From NCBI GenBank assembly GCA_030549175.1, contig JAUKUA010000002.1:3410001-3474000 (forward strand): a DNA stretch of 64,000 nucleotides, in the 5' to 3' direction. How positions within the stretch are numbered: the first letter of the stretch is position 1; the number at the start of each line of letters is the position of its first letter. Both the position numbers and the translations under genes were made by a program. The notes under the pieces are model-generated. The model was not told the origin of the DNA. It made no database searches and worked only from the letters and a program-made list of their open reading frames with translations. This stretch comes from Lasiosphaeris hirsuta. Lineage: Eukaryota > Ascomycota > Sordariomycetes > Sordariales > Lasiosphaeriaceae. Shown in pieces: positions 43,681 through 53,771 of the stretch.

Positions 43681-44577
43681 ATGCCTTACATCACCCTCCG
43701 AGACGGCGCGCAGTTCTACTACAAGGATTGGAACCCACCAGAAAGTACCGGCACCGGCACCGTCCTCTTCAGCCACGGGTGGCCCCTGAGCGCCGACGCG
43801 TGGGAGAAGCAGATGTTTTTCCTCGCCGCCCACGGCTACCGCGTCATTGCGCACGACCGCCGGGGCCACGGGCGGTCTGATCAGACATGGGACAAGAATG
43901 ACGTGGACAACTGGGCCGACGACCTTTCGGAGCTGATTGAGAAGCTCGATCTGAAGGAGCTTGTGTTGGTGGGACACAGCACCGGCGGAGCAGAGGTTGC
44001 GAGATACTGCACCAGACGTATGTTTCTGGTCTGCCCGCTCGAAGCTGGATGTGGCATCAAACTGACGTGTTCCGCAGACACCACTGCCAGAGTGGCCAAG
44101 ATCGTCTTTATCAGCTCTGTCGTCCCTCAGGTTGTCCAGTCGTCTGTTTCCCCTGACGGCGTGCCGGTGGCCGTGTTTGATGGGTTCCGCGAGGCCATGC
44201 TGAAGGACCGGGCGCAATTCTTCCTTGACGTCCCGAGGGGTCCCTTCTTCGGCTTCAACCGCCCCGGCGCCAAGGCCAGCGAGGGCCTCGTCGAGAGCTG
44301 GTTCACCGTGGGGATGCAAGGTGGGTTGAAAGCCGTCTACGAAACGTCGCGCTCGTGGGAAGTCGACTATAGCGAGGACCTGAAGGCCTTGGAGATCCCA
44401 GCCCTTGTGATTCAGGGGGATGACGACCAAATCGTCCCTATAAAAACAGGTGCGCTTGCCGCTATCAAGCTCCTCAAGAAAGGTACTCTGAAGGTGTATC
44501 CGGGCGGGGCTCACGGAATCATGGACACCCAGCCTGAGGATATCAATCAAGACCTACTGGGGTTTCTTAAGGCTTGA
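43681..44577 (+). CDS. Alpha/beta hydrolase, non-haem haloperoxidase-like
   Basis: Predicted 278 aa, join(43681..44017, 44078..44577). The intron of 60 nt (GTATGT...AAACTGACG...CCGCAG) is in frame and stop-free; removal restores the family sequence RYCTRHTTARVAKIVFISSV. The catalytic triad is Ser100 in GHSTGG, Asp at about 228 in QGDDDQIVP, and His258 in GGAHGI. The oxyanion region is FSHGWPLSADAW, and RGHGRSD follows. Length and motifs fit the chloroperoxidase/esterase family of about 275 aa. It is cytosolic with no signal peptide. It may be a general esterase or a tailoring enzyme for the neighbouring Diels-Alderase-like gene; the latter is inference from position. Confidence 0.92.
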   Translation: MPYITLRDGAQFYYKDWNPPESTGTGTVLFSHGWPLSADAWEKQMFFLAAHGYRVIAHDRRGHGRSDQTWDKNDVDNWADDLSELIEKLDLKELVLVGHSTGGAEVARYCTRRMFLVCPLEAGCGIKLTCSADTTARVAKIVFISSVVPQVVQSSVSPDGVPVAVFDGFREAMLKDRAQFFLDVPRGPFFGFNRPGAKASEGLVESWFTVGMQGGLKAVYETSRSWEVDYSEDLKALEIPALVIQGDDDQIVPIKTGALAAIKLLKKGTLKVYPGGAHGIMDTQPEDINQDLLGFLKA

Positions 44578-44863
44578 GTTTTGCTGGTAAATGGGGGATG
44601 AGGTCCGTTTTAGTCAAGAAATACACCTGCCGTCAGGCTCACTCTGGATCAATGACCCTCCACGAACACCCTATCAGCTATGCATGGGGACTATGGTGGA
44701 TTGTAATAATCCTCATGGTGTCTCGTTGCGCCTTCTATTTTAACTTTCCCCTTCGCCTCACATCCAATATCTCTACCAACTCTCCACCAAGAGTTTGTCC
44801 CATGTGAATCATAAGTCGTAAAGATCGTTCAAACTCATATGCAGTAACTTTCAGCACCACCAC

Positions 44864-45480
44864 CTAAGTGGTCGTCCAGGGCAGAATCTTGGAAGCAAAC
44901 TCCTCAAGCTGCACCTGGCAAGACGGAAGATCAACGTCATAGTCCTCATAGGTCAGAATATTTTCGTCATCAGTCACGACCTAGCGACGGTTCCGCAGGT
45001 CGCCCTCCTGGCCACGCTCAGGTGGATGTTGCTCTTGCCGGGGATCACGCGGGACCCGCGCTTCTCGCCCCAGGCATTGGTCTTGTCGCTAACGATTCAG
45101 AACATGGATTATCCGTTATCTGCCCAGTTGAACTGCTCCTCCTTCTCCAAGTTGGACGTCTGCAGCTCCATCTGCTCAAACACGACGAGCTCGGGGTACC
45201 ACGGCTGGGTCTGGTTGGCCGTCAGTAGCTTGGTCACTTGCAGGCTATTCTTGGTGTCGAGGATGTTGAAGTCAGCCTTGAAAGTCAGAATATGGTCGTG
45301 GTAGCTGCCTTGTGCGTCTTTGTAGATGCGGGGACCGAAGTTGCTCTGGGTCTTGAAGCAAGGAGAGCTCTGGAGCTAACCCGAAGCGCGAACTTTCACC
45401 TCGAGCAATCCGTCGACGTGGAAGGCATAGTCGAACATATAATCGTAATTTCCATCAGTTGCAATGGTGCGAGCGTGACA
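44864..45480 (-). pseudogene. Copper amine oxidase pseudogene, C-terminal fragment
   Basis: Reading leftward: DGNYDYMFDYAFHVDGLLEV (the topaquinone-site motif NYD/E with following fold), KVRASG then a stop, GPRIYKDAQGSYHDHILTFK, ADFNILDTKNSLQVTKLLTA, PWYPELVVFEQMELQTSNLE, ADNG then a stop, IVSDKTNAWGEKRGSRVIPG, and in another frame VTDDENILTYEDYDVDLPSC to a natural-looking stop. These follow the order of the primary-amine (copper) oxidase catalytic domain. Three in-frame stops and one frameshift (about 44985) are present, and the N-terminal two-thirds is absent. One stop, TAA for a likely CAA, fits C-to-T change; others do not. Confidence 0.85.
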
Positions 45481-45514
45481 GATTGCTATTACCGAAGTTG
45501 GTAGTACTTTGGGA

Positions 45515-45625
45515 TACAGCAGAGTGTAATTGCTTGCGTGAGGAACAGGATTCCTCACGCCCCAAGGTGTCTAACACGTTGGCTACTTATAACTACCTAG
45601 GTGGTAGGAACGAACAGGTAACTTG
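45515..45625. repeat. LTR-like repeat fragment, copy 2, with perfect hairpin
   Basis: It contains GCGTGAGGAA-CAGGA-TTCCTCACGC, a perfect 10-bp stem, preceded by AATTGCTT and followed about 80 bases later by GGTAACTTGTAC. The same ordered motifs occur at 16091-16215. It abuts the 5' truncation point of the amine-oxidase relic, so insertion here may have destroyed that gene. Confidence 0.5.
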
Positions 45626-47747
45626 TACTCGTGCTCTCTCTGCTCTGCTGCTCTGCTGCTCTCTCCTGGAGCACACGGAGCGTGAGAGCACTTTGCTCTG
45701 TGTATTGATCCTGCTCTGTGCAGAGCATTACCAATGCACAGAGCTGCGTCTGCGTCATGATAGGGTGCACGATCCTGTGTCCTTCTGATTAGTTGCATTC
45801 TCCCTTTATCACCTGTCAGCCCTAGGCTGAGGACTAGGTGTAACATTGACTATACGCTTAATCTTAGTGGGCTTGGGAGGTGGTGGCATGGCAACGATCT
45901 CCGCTGCGGCGGCCACTACGGCAACGGCGCTCGCGCTCGGCTTAGGGACCCTACCGCTCCCTGGCATACGGCGGCGGGTTCCGGCAGTGCGCGCGATTGG
46001 CCTACGCGCTTGAGGATTAATTTGAGCCTTGCATTCGAATTAGTTATACCCAACACCATAGAATAGATCAATACAGTACTATACTGGGCTTCAATGCGTG
46101 GTGTGGCTGCGATGGTATGGAGATGGCGGTTAAGATGGTACCCCTCCAAAATATGGTGCTTGCCAATAAGTCCGTCCTCCCCCTCAGCTTCCCAACTCCA
46201 AGCCAACGCCCGAGTTGTTGTTCAAACGCACCGCATCGTGGCGCTCGTCGGCCCATTCCTGCACTTTTTCCTGCATAATTGGCGCCGCTCGCTTCCACGA
46301 GAAGACGGGTGCATGGCCAAATCACACGCTCCAAAATGCTCCAAAATGCTCCAAAATGCCCCTTCACATCTTTATTGGCAGCTGCTTGCGTTTGACTCGC
46401 TGCAAGACTATCTTTTGCAAGAATGATTAGACTTGCCCTCTCTCAAGATGCAGCAGTCTGTAGCCCGATAAACATCGGAGTCGTGAGAAATGTGCGTTTT
46501 GACAATGATGCGCTTCGCGCAATCTCTTCTCCAAACCATCACGAGGCTAGGACTCGAGGTTGACCATCATAATCGAAAAACACCAAGACACTCAAAGCGT
46601 ACTGAAGGTTTTACAGACAGCAAAGCCGACACACCCAACAGATACTACTACTACACAAACTCGGGACTTTGTTGAAATCTCGTTCTGAAAAGGGCCACCA
46701 AGTAACACTGGGTGGGGGCGGTCAGGGTCAATAAAATTGTAAAACTTACCTGTGTCGCTCATCAGCAGGGCAGACTCATGGCTCAACACCTACCACGAGA
46801 CTAATACTTCACCTTGTGAACCCTGCCAATATGGCCTCATGAAAGGCGTGCCTCATTCACTCGTACAGTATCGACGGTTCACAGGGCGTGCACAGGTACA
46901 AAACCCCTCGAAGCGGCGCACAAAGCCACAGGAGCGACGTGTGATTGATATGTGACAGGAAAAGAATTCTACCCGAAAGTCATAGTTACCACAAAAACGG
47001 GACAGAAAAGCGGGTATGCTAAATTTGGGGGGGGGGGGGGGGGGGCAATGGTGTGCGTGCGCTTGATGCCAAGAGATAACCCTGTTGAGCCGTTGTGCGC
47101 AAAAAAAAAACCGCAAAGGAAAATGGAAAACGCGATGGCCATGTAGAATAGCATCAAGTGCGCCATTTTCCCACCGGTATCTACAATCGGGTTCCCAATT
47201 CCAATCCATAGTTTCCGGACAGAAACACACCCTCAGTGGAGCCCGGCACTGGGCCAGGGTTGCATGACTCTAGCCAATTCTTATTACTTGGGATCTCCAC
47301 TCACTATAGCGCTAGCACACTGGACACGATTTTGCGATGAACTACGTGCGCCATGCAGTCTTGCCTACATCGGAGCAATGAGCCTTCGCGGAACAGGTAT
47401 ATGCAATCACAATCGGCATAAAAAGAAACAAAACAGCGCAGCAAGAGCGCAAACGCGGGGGTCAGGGTTCCTTATCGGGCCCGATTCGGACTCGGGCTCA
47501 GGCGCTCATTATTGAGGGCTGAGGGGGGGCTGAATTGATCACCGGCGCTGGATTTTCACTTGTCGCTCTGTGGCCGATCGCGATCTCTGATGAATCAGCA
47601 TCTCCCGTTCGCATCGCATCTGCAGCGAAAAACGGAGCCCGGCAACTCCCGCGAGGGTGGAAAATATTGCACGAGCCGCGCAATAGCCACTGCGAGCCAC
47701 TGCTACCCTATAGCGTCGGGCAACACGGCGGCGGCGGGGAAAGAGCA
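45626..47747. other. 2.1-kb intergenic region with simple repeats
   Basis: No supported gene. It contains CTCTGCTG-type repeats at 45636-45720, a 10-bp tandem (GCTCCAAAAT three times) at 46328-46357, and a G19 run at 47027-47045. The 3' end must hold the carbonic anhydrase promoter. Confidence 0.55.
46328..46359 (+). repeat. 10-bp tandem repeat, three units
   Basis: GCTCCAAAAT is repeated three times without change, followed by a partial unit. Confidence 0.9.
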
Positions 47748-48614
47748 ATGTTTACCACACGTGTTTGCCCCTCTCTTTTGTCGGCACCACCGTCGAGGAT
47801 ATTAGCACTGCGAGGGCGCCCTCCCCCCCTTCCTGGCTTCTCCCTCCCCTCTCGCCTCCCGCAACTCTCCTCGCAGCTCCTCGCCCGAACCTTCACGTCG
47901 TCCTACCGCGCACGCTCGCTCTGGAAAACTGCTGCGTGGCGCGCCATGGCTCAGAAGGACATCCCCAAGTACCTGCAGGAGACGCACGATCGCGTCTTCG
48001 AGCACAACCGCGCCTGGGCCGCCGAGCAGAAGGCCAAGGACCCCGACTTCTTCAAGCACCTCGCCGCCGGCCAGAACCCCGAGTACCTGTGGATCGGATG
48101 CAGCGACTCGCGCATCCCGGCCGAGCAGATCACCGGCCTGGAGCCCGGTGAGGCCTTTGTGCACCGCAACATCGCCAACCTGGTGTGCAACACGGACCTC
48201 AACGTCATGAGCGTCATCACCTACGCCGTTCAGCACCTGCAGGTCAAGCACATTGTCGTGTGCGGCCACTACGGCTGCGGCGGCGTCAAGGCCGCCATGA
48301 CGCCCCAGGACCTGGGCCTCCTCAACCCCTGGCTGCGCAACATCCGCGACGTCTACCGCCTGCACGAGAAGGAGCTCGACGCCATCTCCGAGGAGGGCGC
48401 CCGCTACGACCGCCTCGTCGAGCTCAACGTCATTGAGCAGTGCCGCAACATCATCAAGACGGCCCCCGTCCAGCAGAGCTACGCCAAGAACCAGTTCCCC
48501 ATCGTCCACGGCTGGGTCTTTGACTTCCACAACGGCCTGCTCAAGGACCTCAACTTTGACCACCAGAAGACGCTGCACGATATCCAGAAGATTTACAACC
48601 TCACCGAGTCCTAG
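47748..48614 (+). CDS. Beta-carbonic anhydrase with possible mitochondrial presequence
   Basis: The long form from ATG 47748 is 288 aa; the short form from ATG 47946 is 222 aa (MAQKDIPKYLQETHDR). Zinc ligands of the beta class are intact: Cys52 and Asp54-x-Arg56 in GCSDSRIPAEQ, His108 and Cys111 in CGHYGCGG (short-form numbering). It converts CO2 to bicarbonate. The 66-residue extension of the long form is rich in Arg/Ser/Leu with almost no acidic residues (MFTTRVCPSLLSAPPSRILA ... LLARTFTSSYRARSLWKTA), which is typical of a mitochondrial targeting signal. One gene may therefore supply both compartments by alternative starts. The context of the downstream ATG (GCGCCATGG) is strong. The gene is GC-rich and codon-biased, suggesting high expression. 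Confidence 0.95.
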   Translation: MFTTRVCPSLLSAPPSRILALRGRPPPLPGFSLPSRLPQLSSQLLARTFTSSYRARSLWKTAAWRAMAQKDIPKYLQETHDRVFEHNRAWAAEQKAKDPDFFKHLAAGQNPEYLWIGCSDSRIPAEQITGLEPGEAFVHRNIANLVCNTDLNVMSVITYAVQHLQVKHIVVCGHYGCGGVKAAMTPQDLGLLNPWLRNIRDVYRLHEKELDAISEEGARYDRLVELNVIEQCRNIIKTAPVQQSYAKNQFPIVHGWVFDFHNGLLKDLNFDHQKTLHDIQKIYNLTES

Positions 48615-49784
48615 GCTTGGTTGCTTGCAGGTTGGTGGTTCAGATGGAATTCCTGTTGGTGGCTTGCGAGGGTGTTTTGGGGTCCTCTCCTTTTTTTGAG
48701 TCGTTTCAGGGGTTTGTCTAGGTGACATTGGACAACATGGCAAATAAAAGTCAGAGTTTGGAAGTTATGTAGTCGAAATGGACACTCCTTTCCTTGAGTG
48801 CCTGGTCTCAGCGTTTAGCCAATCAATTGGGACCCATTCATTCAACGATGTGCGGTGGTTGGTGATACTATCAAAAGACGACGCCCGTCGTCAGTGTCGG
48901 GTAAGTCTGGGCGGCAAAATCATTTGACAGGTCTGTGTTCTCCTGCAGGTACGAGCTGCGACATTACGCGCCCTGCATGTATTGCCCTGTAGTCGGGCTC
49001 TGAATGTGGTTGACGTATCCGATGACACATACAGGAAGGTGCCCCCATGTCACAAGTGCTATTGGATTATGTCCATCTCCGGCTTGTCGGACTTCAGATG
49101 CACCGTTGGGACTGTGGAAGGTCGGACTTGCAACACGTGATATTGAAGCAAGTATCTCCCCCCCCCTCCCCTCCCCCTTGAGTGGAAAACACTGGAGGTG
49201 CCGGCAACTCGAAACCACTTTGCCTGCCTGTTATGAGGCGAGTGCTTTGGGATTGGTGAAGGGGGCTTGCCATGCAAGATAGTTCATTCCCACTTGGTTC
49301 CGAGCTCTCAAAATGACTTGAGCTGCCCTCCCCCCCTAGCCCAATAGTTTGGCGAAGGGAAGCTACGCCGCTAGACCTCAAAGGATGAAGAGGAGGCTAG
49401 AGTTTCCCAGATTCGATCACCACTAGTTTGAGAATGTAAGGGACTCTTTTTCATCCAAAGGTACCTACCTAGTACCTAGGCAGCATGCGAGCTTGCTTGC
49501 TCTTTCCCGTCGCCCGACATTTTAGGTGCTAGTGTCTCCTTCCATTTGCGTAATGCACACCCGTAGGCGTGCAAATCTCTGTCCCCCCGCCCGCAGTAGC
49601 AAGCATTGCGACATCTCTCGAATCTTGGTTTGTATGCATCTTGGACCATCATCAGCTTTACCACCGAAATACACTCGGAATCTTGAGCTTCGTTCGAAAG
49701 ATTATCTTGTTTTTGGATTATCTTATCTCCTCCGTTCATCATTTACTCTGTCTCGCAGAGGCTGTCCTCAAAAGCCTGGACACG
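48615..49784. other. Intergenic stretch
   Basis: 3' region of carbonic anhydrase and promoter of the fasciclin gene. No supported gene. Confidence 0.5.
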
Positions 49785-51097
49785 ATGCTTCGCCCACTTG
49801 TTGCGGTCTCCGCAGCCATGTCGGCCTTTGCCTCTGCTCAAGTCGTCGACGGCCCAAATGTACCCACACTAAAGGAAGCGTTGGCGAGTCAACCAAACAT
49901 ATCAACATTCTGGACGCTGCTTCAAGTCAGTCTTGCAGGCCTCCCTCCTCTTGTGATCCGCAATGGAGACCGGCTCCGATTGGATCCTACGAGGAATTGG
50001 ACTGACCAAGAACAGAAAAACCCCGCCTTTTTCACATACACCGACCCGAAAGGGAAGATCGTACAATCAGATGTTACCGTGAGTAGCCACGCGTCATCGG
50101 ACAACATCATGCTAACCATGCCCGAAAGATCATTGTACCAATCGACTCCGCCTTTGACAAACTCGGGACCGGTCCATGGTTTGGTGGCAGAGTCGAAATG
50201 TGGCCCTACCTCAAGTACCATATCCTTCCAGGCTATGTCTCCGCCGGCGGTATCGTGAAGGGGGACTCAATTTCCGTGCCAAGCGAGCTTTCGTCTACCA
50301 AGTACACCAATGTGACTGACGGACAACGGGTAATCCTTACCAAAATGCCCAGTGGGCAGGTTGTCGTCACGTCCGGACTGTCGGAGCGGGGAACAATCAT
50401 CGTCAGGGATGTCCCGTTCAACGGCGGCCGACTCGAGCTTGTCGACAGCGTGCTGCGGATCCCAGAGCGGTTGGATGCCACAGCTGCGACCACATACCCA
50501 GAAATGGCTGAATTCCTCGGCGCCCTCAATGCCACCGGCCTTGTCGGCGAGTTCAACGCAAGGGGAAATGTTACCATTTTCGCTCCCAACAATCAAGCCT
50601 TCCAGGGCCTTTCTAGAGCCTTTGGAGGGATGAACGTCGACGAGTTCAAACGGATCCTTCGATATCACATGGCCGTTGAAAGTGTGACGCAATCTTGGGA
50701 CTTCTTGAATGGTAGCACGCTGTTTTCGGTTGCAGCAGGCGAGCGACCGCGCCATTTGACATTTACAAAAGAAGCTGGCGCCATCTACGTCAACTCCGCT
50801 CGTATTGTCACAGGCGACATTCTCATCGCAAATGGTGTAGTGCATATAATCGACAACGTTTTGAATCCCGGCGCGGCCGATGCCCGGCCCGACCTGACTG
50901 CCACAACGCAAACTCCAGTTTTCCTTTCCCCCGTCGGAGCGCCGACGGCAACTGGGGACGTGGTGTCGACTACATCCGCGTCCCAAGTCCCGACGACCAC
51001 TCCGAACAAGTCGGTTGCCTCGACAGGGTCTACCAAGTCGGCCATGGCTGGGATGGGCCTTGTGCTAGCATTCATGGCTGTGGTTGTTGTTTTGTGA
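49785..51097 (+). CDS. Fasciclin (FAS1) domain protein with probable GPI anchor
   Basis: Predicted 420 aa, join(49785..50078, 50129..51097). The 50-nt intron (GTGAGT...GCTAACC...GAAAG) joins SDVT to IIVPIDSAFDKLG in frame. Signal peptide MLRPLVAVSAAMSAFASAQ. Two FAS1-like units are visible: the first around IIVPIDSAFDKLGTGPWFGG with WPYLKYHILPGYV, the second around GNVTIFAPNNQAFQGLSRAF with EFKRILRYHMAVES and TGDILIANGVVHIIDNVLNP, the standard FAS1 ending. A Ser/Thr-rich stalk follows (TTSASQVPTTTPNKSVASTG), then a hydrophobic tail MAGMGLVLAFMAVVVVL with no charged end, a GPI signal. It is expected at the plasma membrane or cell wall in adhesion. A second small intron near 49921 (GTCAGT) is possible but not required. 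Confidence 0.9.
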
Positions 51098-51766
51098 CGA
51101 GGGGCAAAAACGAGCATAGTATAATACTCGTTTGTATTTCTTTTCCATGTTTTGTTAGTCTTTGGGTTGGTACCCTGGCCGAACGAGAGCCTGACGAGGA
51201 GGCTTGGGCTCAAGATGTGCTTTAGATTGCACCAACAGCCCGCATCCTTCTTCATGCATCATTTTGGGGCGCTCTGGGTGTGCCTAGCAGGATCAATTCA
51301 ATCTTTTGTTACCCCTGTTACGTTGACCGCTTCGTTGCCCGTGCCCTCCTCCCCCCCCCGCTTGCCGCAGTTGGGAGCCTGGGGCTCCCGGCTGGCCGGA
51401 TTTATCGGGTTGTTTTCCTACAAGGTAGGCAGCCATCCGTGTTTGGGACCCTAGGCCGCCATCCAGGTTTTGTTCGGTACATGAGGCAAAGATGTGTGGG
51501 CCGATTTCTCATAGGCTAGCGTGGTTCAAGTGATGGACTTGTTTGTCTGACCCGTGTGTAAGCACACGCGTTGATTCCCCCGATTGGCCCACCCCATGTG
51601 TGGAGGAGGCAGCAGCGAGTCACCGCATCTGTTACTACTGTCTGAAATAGAGAATTTTCGTCCTGAAACTTGGGGCTCTTTACCAATCCTTTTCGATTTA
51701 TATATTAAACCGACGCTTCGCTTCGGCGGCAGAGACGCATGTGGCTGAAAGCCTCATTCCCTCCCC
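51098..51766. other. Intergenic stretch
   Basis: No supported gene. Confidence 0.5.
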
Positions 51767-52396
51767 ATGTTTTCTCCTGACGACATATCCCGACGATGCA
51801 AACAAAACCTCAACGACACTGACCCTCCTCAAGGTCTGCTCTCACGTCACTCTTCAGCATCCACAAGCCGCCACCTCCCCTACCGAGCGGTGCTCCTCTC
51901 AGCCATCATCACCACCCTCATCGCCGCCCCCAGCGTCGCGACCGCATTCCCAACCCCAGTCGACGACAGCGGGAAATGGGCCGACTTTGTGATCAACCCG
52001 GCTGACGGTTCCGCCTCGCCAGCACCCCCTCCGGACCCGCCGGATGCCGCCGGCGACGATGGTCACATTAACTCCCTGCCCTTCCCGCGCAACATGTACG
52101 CGCCCGCCGCGCGAGCGATCCCCTCGGGCCTGCTGCTCGGCATGCTGTTCACCATTATCATCTGGGCCGCCATGTGCGTCCTGCGGTCTGTGACGCGGCG
52201 GAGGAGGAGGGCGGGGGCTGGGAGGGCTGGGGGGCTGGGAGGGTTGTGGTTGTGGCTGAGGATGTTGGGAGGAGGCGAGGGGAGGGTATGGAGAGAGCGG
52301 GTGAGGGGGTTTGGGTTATTGGGGGGGGGGGGGGGGAGTTGTTGGAGTTTTAGGTTTTGTCGTTTCGTTGTGCTTTTACCTCGGCTGGGGTCATAA
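51767..52396 (+). CDS. Small membrane protein with two hydrophobic segments, unrecognised
   Basis: Up to 209 aa. A hydrophobic segment at about residues 42-60 (AVLLSAIITTLIAAPSVATA) could be an internal signal or anchor. A Pro/Asp-rich lumenal-type stretch (NPADGSASPAPPPDPPDAAG) is followed by a second membrane segment (SGLLLGMLFTIIIWAAMCVL) and a very basic tail (RSVTRRRRRAGAGRAGG). The last 40 codons run through a G16 tract at 52321-52336, so the true C-terminus is uncertain. No known family. Neighbouring small proteins have a comparable layout. Confidence 0.55.
   Translation: MFSPDDISRRCKQNLNDTDPPQGLLSRHSSASTSRHLPYRAVLLSAIITTLIAAPSVATAFPTPVDDSGKWADFVINPADGSASPAPPPDPPDAAGDDGHINSLPFPRNMYAPAARAIPSGLLLGMLFTIIIWAAMCVLRSVTRRRRRAGAGRAGGLGGLWLWLRMLGGGEGRVWRERVRGFGLLGGGGGSCWSFRFCRFVVLLPRLGS
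52321..52336 (+). repeat. G16 run within a reading frame
   Basis: Sixteen consecutive G encode a Gly run near the C-terminus of the 51767 protein; length change would alter the tail frame. Confidence 0.85.
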
Positions 52397-52619
52397 TGCG
52401 GGCGTTACGGTAGAGGGTTATTTGGATTGAGTTTCATTGGGGAAAAGAACACATGGCATGGTGGGTGCAGCTCCTTATTTGGCCTGCCCCTGTGGGAAGA
52501 ATATATTTTCACGACTTACAACTACACTTGATGCACATCCGACTTATCTTTCCCGGGCCAGCCAGCACATACATCGCAGCAGTGACAGCCTACCTCAAAC
52601 TTGGAGTCCTTTCGCAGAG

Positions 52620-52949
52620 ATGAGCAACGAAAGAGTCTTGGACCTTGCAGGAGTCTCGGCATCTTGGTTGCGCCTCCTTGTTCTTCTCGGTATTATCCTC
52701 TGCGGCCTGTACAGGTGGTATTACTGCCGTCTAGGATCCGCGTCAAATCCAGGACTACGGCCGCGTCGCGACTCCTTGGGACTTCGCCCACTAGCCCACC
52801 CTCTTCAGATAGATCCCCCTCCTCCGCCAGCAGGACACCTATGGGACGACCCTCCACTTACCCATCCTACCCACTTCTACAGTAGTGAGACCATACATGC
52901 GCGAGAGGCCGTAGACCCGCACCCTCCATTTTTTTCACTTGGCGTATAG
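52620..52949 (+). CDS. Small single-pass protein with proline-rich tail, unrecognised
   Basis: 109 aa, ATG at 52620. The short N-terminus MSNERVLDLAGVSASW is followed by one membrane segment (LRLLVLLGIILCGLYRWYYC), then a basic and Pro-rich tail (QIDPPPPPAGHLWDDPP) ending FFSLGV. Its layout matches the protein at 53772 (short N-terminus, one membrane segment, polar Pro-rich tail, ending LGV), although sequence identity outside those points is low. Function unknown. Confidence 0.5.
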   Translation: MSNERVLDLAGVSASWLRLLVLLGIILCGLYRWYYCRLGSASNPGLRPRRDSLGLRPLAHPLQIDPPPPPAGHLWDDPPLTHPTHFYSSETIHAREAVDPHPPFFSLGV

Positions 52950-53091
52950 TTTTACCGAGGCTAGGGGAAGACGGGTAGCTGATGGTGGGGCGCGAGGGCG
53001 GTTTGATCTGTTGAGGAAAAATGATAGGTTAGAGTTGGTGCTTTTGTCTTGAGATTCGGATTCGGGCGTGCGGCACGCAATGCATCTCTTT

Positions 53092-53343
53092 TTTGTCTGT
53101 TAATAGTGCGGGACTTTGGGGCTCGTTGAAGACCTGGGAAAGGCCTTTCAAGATGGTATTGGCAAGGCCCCTCAAATGCTATAGACGCCCTCTTTGACGG
53201 TGGGAAGGCCTTGTGATATACAGTAAACATGCTATTTGTAAATACCGAAAATGCTGTTTTTTTGTTTTTAATGCCAAAGGGCCTTTCTGGGGCTGCAATA
53301 TCCCAACGGGTTTTGAGGAAAGGTTATACGCCAACGGACAAGC
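53092..53343. mobile_element. MITE-like element, copy C (most diverged)
   Basis: Left end TTTTGTCTGTTAATAGTGCG; the right end, reverse-complemented, is GGCTTGTCCGTTGGCGTATA. It shares GCGGGACTTTGGGGCTC with GCGGGACTTTGAAGCTC of copy B, and has internal GGGCCTTTCTGG and AATGCC motifs. About 252 bp, no coding capacity. Confidence 0.5.
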
Positions 53344-53771
53344 CACTACAGGGTTGGAATGTAGAGATATTACCGTTTGAACCGAGTTTGAGAAAAGAAC
53401 ACATGGCATAGGGCCGAGAGAGCGGAGCTCATAATGGAAGGTTTGGGACAGTTCAACGGATGAAGAAACAAAAAGCTTCCGCACTCTAACAAAAGGAATA
53501 TTTTCTCGATTTAACTACTTGATGGACGTCCAACTCATTTCTATCAATAGAAGCCATAGAAAAGGTCGCTGAAGTTGAACCAACCGTCGACTCGGACTGG
53601 TGCGCACTGTGAAATGAACCAGTTAGACGCCGAGCTGATAAATTCCAGACAGGGACACAGTCTCAAGCGACAATCTCAAGATGGTAGGTAGATATTGCAC
53701 CCTCAAGTTCGGTACCAATAGGTACTCTATGTTGGCGTGACGTATCCTAATATTCCTGGACGCAGGCAATC
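53344..53771. other. Intergenic stretch
   Basis: No supported gene. Upstream region of the small membrane protein at 53772. Confidence 0.45.

Noticed and set aside
35938..44577. Complete biosynthetic gene cluster
   Set aside because: No PKS, NRPS, terpene or DMATS backbone gene is present; kept only as an observation on accessory genes.
47802..48743. 313-codon Leu/Val-rich minus-strand frame
   Set aside because: It is antisense to the carbonic anhydrase; the composition follows from strong codon bias on the other strand.
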